From assembly GCF_963678635.1 (NCBI RefSeq), contig NC_087063.1, positions 70,269,617-70,333,616 of the forward strand: a stretch of 64,000 bases of DNA. The letters run 5' to 3'. The translations under genes were made by a program, and so were the position numbers. Under the pieces are notes generated by a model. That model was given only the letters and a program-made list of their open reading frames with translations. It did no database searches and was not told the origin of the DNA. Below are positions 54,900 through 64,000 of the stretch, in pieces. The DNA is from Symsagittifera roscoffensis (Eukaryota > Xenacoelomorpha > Acoela > Convolutidae). Position 1 is the first letter of the stretch. Each line of letters begins with the position of its first letter.

Positions 54900-56640
54900 A
54901 AATCCGTCAAATGAGTATTTAACGCGCAATAGATTTTGCGGTCATTCAACGCGCGATAGTTTTCGCGCAATCAACGCGAAAGCGGAGATAAAATCCGCTT
55001 CAGAAATCGTTCCAAAATAGTTGAAGGAAATTTTTTGCCCTAATTGGTTTATTATTAGGAGCGAAAATGATCAATTTGTACTTTATATGTCATGCTCTTC
55101 ACGAAAAACCTCAAACTAAAAAAATCCATTTTATTTTATTACATTTAGTTTTTTCATGTTTTTACTGGTCCATAGAACTCAAACAACAGTCGGAATATCG
55201 GAAACTTCATGGGCAGTCTTGTTCCCACCAGTTTTGTAACAAAAGTAACGGAATATTTGTACTCGTGTTGTTTTTTTCTTCAGAAAATATTCAACTTTTT
55301 AACTAACCATTTTTGACAGTTTTTAAATCATTTAAAAGGTATTGTTGTCCTGATTTTATATTTGAATAGATATTTCATATGTGGTCAATTTTTGTAGAGT
55401 TACGGGGCTTAAAAATTGCCGTTTTGGCAAATTTGTGACAACTAACGCGCGATATATATTTCGCGCTATTAACGCGTCAGCGGATTTTTAATGCGTCTTA
55501 GAAATCAATTCGAAGTCGTTGAAGGAAGCTTATTTGCCATAATTTATTTTCCCCTTTGAAAAGATATTTCCCCTGTGACAAATCAAGAGCATAAATTTGA
55601 AAAGATATTACACCTGTGATCTTTTATTGTAAAGAGATGGGGTTTAAAGATTGGCAAATTTGTGACAATTAATGCGTGATATATTTCGCGCTATTAACGC
55701 GTGATATATTTCGTGCGATTAACGCGTAAGCAAAGATTTAATCCGTCTGAGAAATCGTTCCAAATTGGTTGAAAAAAGCTTATTTGCCATAATTAATTTG
55801 TTACAAGGAGCGAAAACTATTTTTTTTGTAGTTTATATTGCGCGTGGGGTATGATTTTCATAGAAAAAATATCAAAAGATATTATACCTGTGATTTTTTT
55901 TGTAACGTTATGGGTTTTAAAGATTGCCATTTTGGCAAATTTGTGACAAATAATGCGCGATAAATTTCCCGCTATTAACGCGAGATTTAATGCGTCTTAA
56001 AAATCGTTTCAGATTGGTTGAAGGAAGCTTACTTGCCCTAACTAATTTGTTACTTGGAGCAATTTTTATCACTTTTTAGTTTATATTACGTTTGGGGTGA
56101 TGATTTTTGGACAAAAAAAATAAAAGTTAAGAAAAAATTAATTTACTAAATTGAATTTTTTTTCATGTCATTACTGCCTCATTGACTTTAACAGGTAGTC
56201 GGAAAAATCAGGGCTCTAACCTGATATGAGCAGTCTCGTTTCCAGTTTCGTAACGAAAGTAACGGAAAATTTATGCTCGGGTGGTTTTTTTCTTCAGACA
56301 AAGTTCGAATTTTTAACTAACCATATTTGACGTTTTTTTAAAAACATTTATAATGTGTTGTTGTCATGAGCTTAAATTTGAAGAATTATTTCACCTGCAA
56401 CCATTATTTGTAAAGTTATGGGGTTTAAAGATTGCCTCTTTGTTCAATTTGGGACAATAAATGCGCGATATATTTCATTTAATGCGTCTTAAAAATCGTT
56501 TCAAATTGGTTGAAGTAAGCCTTTTTGCCCTAATTGATTTTTCTACTTGGAGCAACATTTATCACTTTCTAGTTTATATTACGTTTGAGGTGATGATTTT
56601 GTTTTCTTTCCATGCTTGGGGATAAAAATCGACCTACAAA
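54900..56640. repeat. Tandem array of about five units with CGCG-rich near-palindromes
   Basis: Units repeat the same order of blocks: AAAGTAACGGAA, TTTTTTTCTTCAGA, TTTTTAACTAACCATTTTTG, AAAGGTATTGTTGTCCTGA, GATATTTCACCTGTGAT, GATTGCCATTTTGGCAAATT, GTGACAATTAACGCGCGATA, TATTTCGCGCTATTAACGCG, AATGCGTCTTAGAAATCG, and GAAGGAAGCTTATTTGCC with a closing AATT-rich stretch and GGAGCGAAAA. Closing blocks lie near 55040, 55528, 55786, 56031 and 56525. Single copies occur at 12520-12905 (reverse) and, partly, at 39150-39330. No coding capacity. Confidence 0.88.
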
Positions 56641-59404
56641 ATTCATGCAATGATCTCTAAGTTCTAAATATGAAATGGTCGGATTGTTCGGGGTTTTGCC
56701 CTGCTGCACTACCAGCCGTCTTTTCTTTAAACTAAAATTTTGTTATAAATGGCTTGTGACAGTGAACCGACATTTCAGTCAGAGAATAATAACTCACGAA
56801 ACCTGTTATCGAAAGGGGTATGTAAACACAAAAAACTTTTCGAATTTCTAACATTCTAATAGTCTTTTTGTGCAAGAAATTTTACCACACACTTTTTTAT
56901 TCAGTTCAATGAAAACGGGGAAGTCTGTCTTCGCGTTTTTTTTAGTTTTTCCTTCTTTTTTTTCCTCGCGCAATCAGGTAACCCAAATAGCACCAAAATT
57001 ATAAAGGAATAAATCAAACAAGTCTTTGCAGTTGAGATAAAAACAGTTTTTTTAAAGTTTCCAAATCTTATGAAAAACCGGTTTGAAGTGTTATGTTCAA
57101 CCTAATTTCGAGCAAATAAAGCAAGCGTGCAGGCTTATAATGAAAATAATTTCAAGTATCATTCCTAGAAAAAACGTTTTCGCAATTTTGCTTGGGTCAT
57201 TTTTCTGTAAGATGCAAAAGAATTTGAAAAAATGATCAAAATGTTTAATGTTTTTTCTGTTTTTATGAAGAAAAAAAATGATGTCAAATGTGCCAATTAA
57301 CTATTAATGTCAAATTTCTAGGATTTTTTTAAAAATGTTACAGCCACTACGAACTAAAAAAAACGACGCAATTTGAAAAAATGACGTTGTTTTTTTGGTC
57401 TCAGTTTTTTGTGCTATTTGTGCAGCAACCGGCTTTCTTTGAGTTTATATCTATTTATTGAAAAATTCAAAAAATTGTGTTTTTTGTCTGTGGGTTACGT
57501 TAAAATCAGGTTTTTGGAGGATTAAAAACGCCTGAAATTCAGAAAAAGTGGACTTCGACCTCTTTTTTTGGAGACATTTATTTACCTTCATTCCACACTC
57601 AGTTACTTTGTTGAGCGAGGCTCTTTAATGCGACTCAAGGCCATTTTTTGCTTCTAATTTTCTCACGTGGTACCAGTATTGCAGTCGAAAGTAGTCATGT
57701 TGAGGTATACCTGAAGCTAGAGGTCAAGTGAGAGCTCGTCCTCGCACACTATCACAATTGTAACAAGGATAGCCGGCTACTGTGCAAGCAGCACAGAATG
57801 TTCCGACCACAGTCTTATGAAAATACAAAAACGTTTTCTCCAATTGGTGTCAATTTTTTTTCTGCTTGTTGTGATTAAAAAAACTTGATCGAAAACACAA
57901 AACTAAGGCATATTCGAGAGTCATAGTAAAATAAGTCAATTGGAAAACAGTTTTGAATAAAAATGATTAGAAAAACGAAAAAAATTTTTTTTTATATTTC
58001 AAAAAAATTTTAAACATTTTTTGCAAGATTTTTTAAATAACTTTCAAGTTTCTGATTCCAAGTTTTCACGGCTTAAATTCAGTTTAAATAAGCTATTGCA
58101 TTTACTAACTACCTTACTAACTAGCTCGAAATTAGACCAAAAATAAAAAACTTCAAACCGGTTTTTCTCAACACTGTGAAAACTTTTAAAGTTTTAAAAT
58201 GTTTTTCGAATCACAACTGAAATGGTTTTTATATGATATATCACTCAACCCTGTTCGATTATTAAGTGTGGTAGCTGATTTTGCGTGGAAAACAAAGAGC
58301 AAAAAAAAACTACAATACACCCGAACACAAAGTTCCTCCCAATTTTCAATGGTCGGAACAAAAACTAAAGTTGTCCCTTTAAGTTGAACTTAGGCAAAAG
58401 TCAAGTTGCAGTTTTGTGGGGCGCCTCATTTTTCATCTGTTTGTTTTATTATTCTGACGCTTTGCCTCTTATGTCCCAATGATGTCATAATAATTCAATT
58501 TTGTCTGTAAATATGCAGTCTTACATCTAAAAAATTTTTTAAATAAATCACTGATTAATAATTGAATTTTTACTGTTTCATCAACGTTTATAGAAGTTTA
58601 GAAGTTCAAAAAGAAAAATAAGGAGTATAAGTGTTCAAGCAGAAAATTCCAAAATAAAGGAAAAAAATTTCCTTAAAATTGCGACAGGTACCCCAAGATT
58701 CCAAAAGAATCAGTAGAACTTTTAAGACTAAGTTTTCTGCTAGTTTTCGTCAAACTCTTGAAAAATCTTGAAGAAAGTAGTACGTAGTTGGAGATCCTTG
58801 ATTTTAATATTTCAATCAAACACACTAGCGTTTTTTAATAATATGTATTACGGCAACTCAAAATTTTGAAGAAACAGCAGTTCTTTGCCAGGGTTGCCTG
58901 GATTTCAGAAGATGGAAGGAAGCCGTAGCGCGGCATTCTCTCAAGTGAAGAAAATTTAATATTTTGTTAAAAAATATGATATAAGAAAAATCAATACTAC
59001 AGAAAAAATTATTACAGTTGAAATTATTACTCTTTTGATGAAATCTAAGTCACAATAATAATGAAGCAGCAGACTCAATTAAACTTTACTATCAGATCTC
59101 GTATTTATAAGAAAAATAATCGTTCATGATTTTCTTGGCAAAAATCGATTTAAAAAAACCTATGAGACATAGATGCTCGTGAATCAACAATATTGATTCT
59201 TTTTCTAAATCAATGTTAGTTTGTGAGGATCTTAATTGATGTTTTCAATTTGATGCTGTATTTTTTTGGTGTGTCATGCTATGATTTCATATGATGTCGT
59301 GCGTTTAAATGAGTTCGTCCTCCAATCACATTGAGGTTGAGTTTAGTCGTTTAAATTGGGTCCATGCTGGTTCGTTTGGACAGATGTGCGGGGGAGGGGT
59401 TGAT
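56641..59404. other. Intergenic, one small transposon-like element and no gene
   Basis: Apart from the inverted-repeat element at 57396-57815, only AT-rich sequence with short meaningless frames is seen. It forms the 3' flank of the LAMP-like gene. Confidence 0.45.
57396..57815. mobile_element. MITE-like element with terminal inverted repeats (GTGGTCGG family)
   Basis: The left end (57396-57445: GGTCTCAG, GTGCTATTTGTGCAGCAACC, GGCTTTCTTTG) and the right end (57761-57815: AACAAGGATAGCCGGCTACT, GTGCAAGCAGCACAGAATGT, TCCGACCAC) are inverted copies of the motif at 16659. They delimit about 420 bp without coding potential. This fits a miniature inverted-repeat transposable element. The target-site duplication was not resolved. 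Confidence 0.6.
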
Positions 59405-61244
59405 TTAGAGTGCCTGGTAGTTGCCCTGTCGGTTCTGATGCCATCTGCCGATGAAATAGGCGATGAGGGTGAGGACAATGAGTCCGGCCAGCACACATCC
59501 CACAATGATCGGCACCAGACTGCTCCCTTCCTCGTCCAGGTCACAAGTTATGGCTGGAAAATAACAGCTAATTTGGGAAAACAAACGATCAAAGTTTGGG
59601 TCTTTTCTGTTTTACGGCCCAAAAACAATTCTATTAGCTGTTTTGAATGTTTGATCATGATGCTCAAATCTGATTGGTTGAGCCTAATGTCAGCGAAAAG
59701 AAATCTGGGTTTTCAATGAAAACAGAAGCTGAATTATTAGTTTGATAATTTTGGGCGTATAACAGAAAATAATCGTTTTTTTTTTAATTTTAAATTAACT
59801 TTAACAACAAACCTTACACTTTTCAAAATGTAAAAGTTTGTGTTTCGGCGTTAGAATTGCCAATCAGTTAAGTTGTTCAAATTCAATATAAATTTTATAA
59901 AAACAATATTCATTACGTGCGCCCCCCCCCCCCCCCCCGCGCCATGTTCGCTGCGGAAAAATGTCTCCCTTGTTATCCATTTTTTCTCTTGCACTCATCT
60001 CGTTTCAAAGCATTTTATTGAGCCTCGACAAAAATGACGACTGAAATTCCTTAAAAGAAGAAAAAAGGTTAGCTAATTAAGTTTATTTGTACCCTTAACT
60101 TCCAATTTTTCCTTCAGTTGAGTTACCTTTAACCAATCAGATTTGAGCAATTTATCAGATGTTCAACGCAGCAGAAAAAAAAGAATAGAAAACTCAACAG
60201 CGAATCCAATCAATGAGAGGTATACCTGTGTCGAATTCGGCCGTGTCCTTCTCTGATGAGATCTGGAACGCCTGTACCTGGTAGTCTTGCAGATTCACAC
60301 CCAGAGTAATATTCACCAAGGAGTCCAGCACATCCACTGTCTGCAGGTGTTCACACTTGTAGGAGGAGTCCCCACTCACCTCGAACAGAGACAGACTCGA
60401 GTTGCCCGCCTCCACCACTAAAATAATTTAAATGAAAACAAAAGAAAAAAAAACTTTTTTTTTGCTCTCACGAAGTTTTTAATTGAATTTTATAGTAGTT
60501 TTTATCAATAAAAATATAATGCTGTTATCACTTTTTGAGGGAAAATTCGAAATTACTTGACGATAAGTGTTGTAAAGTTAGAACAGAATCTTTTTTCGTT
60601 TTTGAAATCAATCATTTTGTGAAAAATTATTGACTACTAAAAACGAAAAAAGGATTCTGTTCTAGCTTACAGCACTTATTCGTCAAGTAAACACGTTTTC
60701 AAACTTTCCCTCAAACGGAGAGAGCAAATCATATTTTTATTGGCTAAAACTGAAATAAAATTTTGTTCATAACTGCGTAAGAGCAGAAATGAAAGTATAA
60801 GTTTTTTGGAACATATTGAAAGATTTGCCTCTGGATTCCAGTGACCTACAGACACCAAAATGTGCGCCTATCCTGTGCACAGTTTGGCCATTGTAATGGT
60901 TGTTTTCGAACAATTTTGTAACTATAAAGATGGTTACACGAAGTTATACATTTGTCTTAAACTGGCTTAACGAATAAATTAATCATCAGTTTGGTGTAGC
61001 TGATTATAGTTCAAACTATTTCTACAATAACAAAAACAAAATCATTAGGGAGAAGTTACTATAGCAACTACTAGTGCTTACTTGTGTGGTTCAAGCGCAC
61101 GTGCTTTCCATCTGGGAAATAATTTTCCCCCATGTAGAAACTCAGAGTGATTCCCGTGACCTTGTACTCGATGTCCCACTTGTCCTGCTCATCCAGGTTG
61201 CACGAGACCGTCTTGTCACCTTTGTTCTCAGTCACAGTGAACAC
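59405..61244 (-). CDS. LAMP-like lysosome-associated membrane glycoprotein, last three exons (5' part not seen)
   Basis: Minus-strand exons 61244-61082, 60417-60226 and 59553-59405 (stop at 59407-59405) join in phase 1 at both junctions, giving about 167 C-terminal residues. The luminal part has spaced Cys residues (KTVSC, YKCE, AITC) and N-glycosylation sequons (NHT, NSS, NIT), as in the LAMP domain. One membrane segment follows (LVPIIVGCVLAGLIVLTLIA). The short tail GRWHQNRQGNYQAL ends exactly in Tyr-x-x-hydrophobic, the lysosomal sorting signal of LAMP proteins. Signal peptide and N-terminal luminal exons were not found between 61245 and 64000, so they probably lie beyond the right edge. 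A run of 17 C (59922-59938) sits in the last intron. Confidence 0.88.
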
Positions 61245-62133
61245 CTGACAGCAGATCATTTCTAACAAGTTTGTTCCTCATTCTTTGCAATGTAAAGCAC
61301 ACAATTAGTCAAAAGGCAAAAACGACGTACTCAATACGTGAATCTCAATGATATAGATTGTCCCCAACTGCAATCTTAAAAACATATCACAACACTGCTT
61401 CCGAACTCAACACACTGGATGACAAAGTGGCTGGTTCTAATCAAAGTGACAGACAGCTCCAAAGGAGACAAAAAAATCAAAATTCAAGATCAATTATTCA
61501 AAGTAAAGTTATACAAAATATACTTAGGAAAATTTCCCTCTGCTTAGTAACTGTAAATCATAATTTAAAGTTAGAGAAAACTGATATCTGATTTGAGTTT
61601 AAAACTGTAGGTCAACCTTCTGCCTGGGTGTTTAATTTTAATAGTCTTTCCCCCGGATCGAATCCTCACGTCTATCCTCAGATGTTGTCTCGTACTCCTT
61701 CTCCTTCTTTCTCTCCTCTCAAACGTTTTTGTCGAGCATCAGCCCTCCGAAATTAAAGACCGCCGTACGTATATGTGAAATTTTTTGCAATTATTTTTTG
61801 TACGAACCTTGTGATTCTCGACTCGAATGAAAAACCAAGGGCTGTTTTATTGACCGTCCACCTTTTTTTCCGCTGCTTGCTGCGTCCTCCTCCGCGGGTC
61901 AATCTATCCCGGCTTCCTCGCCTAGCCTTCCTCTGGTCTGTTTGCCTCCTTTTCTTTTTCCCGTTACATTTTTTTTTTCGATGCCGCAGTTATAATTGTC
62001 GTTTCATTCCGTCAATCCCAAAACTTGTACAGTTTTTAGCCGGACGCCGTTTTTTTGTCTTGTTTCCTCTCGCAGGCGAACTAGGCCTGCTCGCTGCTCT
62101 TCTTCTTGTTGTTGTTGTTGAATATGATATACG
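61245..62133. other. Intron or intergenic sequence of the LAMP-like gene
   Basis: No upstream LAMP exon recognised. A GTT microsatellite lies at about 62106-62120. The plus-strand frame at 61775-62374 has no family resemblance and overlaps the LINE fragment on the other strand. Confidence 0.4.
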
Positions 62134-62364
62134 TCAGCGGGGAATGCTTTTTGGCAATGTCCTCGCTGCCAACGTTAACGTCTCGGTCGGGTATCGGGTA
62201 AGAAAGTCAAGGTCGGTGTTGATGGTTCCAAATAACTCCTGTCTAGTAGCTGCGGTGTCAGGGCAGTCTAGCCGGTGTTCAACAGTGTCTCTATCTTGGT
62301 TCCATCGTCTACATGAGGGGTCTATCGTCCGGTCCATCAGTTTCTTGTACGCTGAGAAGGCCAT
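62134..62364 (-). mobile_element. Non-LTR retrotransposon pol C-terminal fragment
   Basis: Minus-strand frame with LMDRTIDPSCRRW, DTVEHRLDCPDTAATRQELF and TRYPTETLTLAARTL. This is the zinc-knuckle-like tail after the reverse transcriptase/RNase H of Jockey/R1-like LINEs (C-x2-C-x-H-x4-C pattern). The second Cys is replaced by Trp. Sequence up to about 62400 continues the match in another frame. A further 99-codon minus-strand frame at 63058-62759 may be part of the same element but was not recognised. Confidence 0.65.
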
Positions 62365-63660
62365 GCAGTTTTGATTGCCCCGTTTTGATCGTGCTTGACA
62401 GGCCTCAAAAAATCATTACCTCGCCTCTATTCCACATGGCAAAAATTTGGGTTCGAAAGCCAACGCCGTGACACAGTTTTCATCCAGTTAGCCAATCGCC
62501 TGCGTTGTGCGTGAAATTTCAAGTTTACTGACTCGTTCTTCTGTCACACCGCTTTTTCTAATTCAAAAACCGTTATCTAGTGCAATAATATGTTTGGACT
62601 CCATTTGACTGTTTTATCTATAAGTCAATTCCTATTGTTTTTTGATCTTCAATCCTTTGGAGCAAAAATTCCGTCCTCCTGCTTGGCAATTTCGCTGAGC
62701 CTTTGGTGACAGCGCTTGCGCCGTCGGCGCCAAGCTGTCCTCCTTTTCGTTTGACCAGCTAGTCCTCTGTTAACTTCCGTGGCTGCTTAATGTGTTCAAC
62801 ATCGTACTCCTCAGCCGATTGTTCATTACTTTTGGTCCACACTGGGCGTGGACAACAGCCAGTACGAGGATCTTGAATATCTAAGAAGGCAGATTTTTTA
62901 CTCAACTTTTCATTCCAACGTATAATTTGAAGTGACGGTTCTTTCGTTAAGTTCCTTAGTACCGTGTTAGTTTCGCAGCTGTGGTGAGCTTCGCTTGGCG
63001 ACGCTTTTACTGTTGCGTTAGGTGGCAACCTGAGAACGCCAAGTGTGCATTCCAGCATTTGTTTTAAGTTTTCGCGCCCTTCTTCTTTTGCGTATTTGCT
63101 TTCTTCCGTTTTTCACAAACATCAAACATTGGCATGGGATGACAGTCATTACTAGATTTGGAAAATCACGCCGTCGGAAAAGTCTCTCCTGCGAACGCCG
63201 GTGAAATCAAAATACAAAGTTGGTTTTCACATCGCTGCTTCTAGATTTTATCGCTTTGAGCTGGCGTCCACCAATTCAATTTCCGAGCTGATCGACCTCG
63301 TGATCTTTAGATATTGACAAAATGTATTATTTGGTTTCTTTATATTGAAGATCAAGTAGGACCTAAAACTTGAGCAATATGGAGATTTTGTCTCATTTTT
63401 ACCTGACTCACTTAAGTCGTTATCTGTTATGGTTTAGAGTACTTTAGCGCCTCTTCATCCGTTGCACTACGAAACGCGAAGTATCGCCTTCTGGTTGGCT
63501 GAATTTGCAGCGCATTACTTTCCGCCTTCAATCGACGTCATTTTAGCCTCGTATTTGCCTAATGCACGCTTCATTGGCTCAAACATCAATCCTAATGATA
63601 AAGAAATTAAGGCAATATTATATCTTCTGGCGGCCTTTTAACGTTTGAAGAAACGAGGTG
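62365..63660. other. No assigned gene
   Basis: Contains the unassigned minus-strand frame 63058-62759 (acidic and basic, two adjacent Cys, no domain recognised) and AT-rich sequence. It could include remaining LINE or host sequence. Confidence 0.3.
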
Positions 63661-64000
63661 TCTTTGATAGATTCCAATTTTGTCATTGAGAAAAACTTAT
63701 CGTAAACACTAACCAGCAATGCTTCACCCACGAGGTGTCTAGACAAAAAATCCGCAATCCAGATTTTTGCCGAATGAGTGCTTTATCATCCGTCGCAACT
63801 GTTAAATGTCTTCCAAAGATGTAATTTCTAAAACATTGTCTTTGATAGATTCCAATTTTGTCATGGTGAAAAATTTATTTTAAGCACTAACAAGCGATGC
63901 TTCACAAACGAGGTGTCCAGACAAAAATTCCGATATCCCGATTTTTGCCGAATGAGTGCTTTTTTATCCGTCGCAACTGTTAAATGTCTTCCAAAGATGT
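63661..64000. repeat. 178-bp tandem repeat at the right edge, at least two copies
   Basis: TCTTTGATAGATTCCAATTT starts at 63661 and 63839. Both copies run through CAGACAAAAA-type, GATTTTTGCCGAATGAGTGC and CCGTCGCAACTGTTAAATGT to CTTCCAAAGATGT. The second copy reaches the window end, so the array may continue. Confidence 0.9.

Noticed and set aside
61775-62374. Plus-strand 199-codon frame
   Set aside because: Low-complexity hydrophobic and Arg-rich translation, partly antisense to the LINE pol tail at 62134-62364; no family resemblance.

Overview
The window is nuclear DNA from an invertebrate animal. The evidence is AT-rich sequence with spliced genes (GT-AG introns of about 70 bp to several kb), animal-type genes (a TESK-type kinase, calbindin-like EF-hand proteins, a LAMP-type lysosomal membrane protein), and a heavy load of Ty3/gypsy-like and non-LTR retroelements. 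The phylum cannot be fixed from sequence alone. A mitochondrial cytochrome c peroxidase gene points to one of the invertebrate lineages that kept this enzyme, and away from vertebrates and insects. No bacterial operon, CRISPR array or convincing tRNA/rRNA gene was seen.

Layout. 1-4547 (minus): an uninterrupted Gag-Pol frame of a Ty3/gypsy-type retrotransposon that runs off the left edge. 4548-9300: its leader or LTR region, with a 14-bp minisatellite (about 4893-5406) and a 70-bp triplicate (6341-6540). 9325-22131 (plus): an 11-exon TESK-like protein kinase gene whose introns hold several dispersed repeats. 22132-26800: non-coding, with segmental duplications. 26848-29952 (minus): a decayed retroelement with gag-like and glycoprotein-like pieces. 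30569-32203 (plus): two-exon cytochrome c peroxidase. 32960-37110: a satellite array of about 27 monomers of about 158 bp. 39803-41447 and 49574-51384 (both minus): two calbindin-like paralogues, head to tail, one with degraded EF-hands and one with three canonical loops. Between them lies a LINE (42590-48070) split by a broken Ty3/gypsy pol segment (43881-47094), plus a duplicated exon-like cassette (48601-49016). 52835-54650 (minus): LINE ORF1 and endonuclease fragments. 54900-56640: tandem copies of a dispersed repeat with CGCG-rich near-palindromes. 59405-61244 (minus): the last three exons of a LAMP-like gene. 62134-62364 (minus): a LINE pol tail. 63661-64000: a 178-bp tandem repeat at the right edge.

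The host genes do not form a single pathway: actin regulation (TESK), mitochondrial peroxide removal (CCP), calcium buffering or sensing (calbindin-like pair) and lysosomal membrane (LAMP). The features most worth following up are the animal CCP with a diagnostic Arg-to-Ser change, the long intact Gag-Pol frame, the diverged calbindin pair with a shared intron position, the nested retroelement with a 7-bp repeat at both junctions, and the duplicated 64-nt exon-like cassette.
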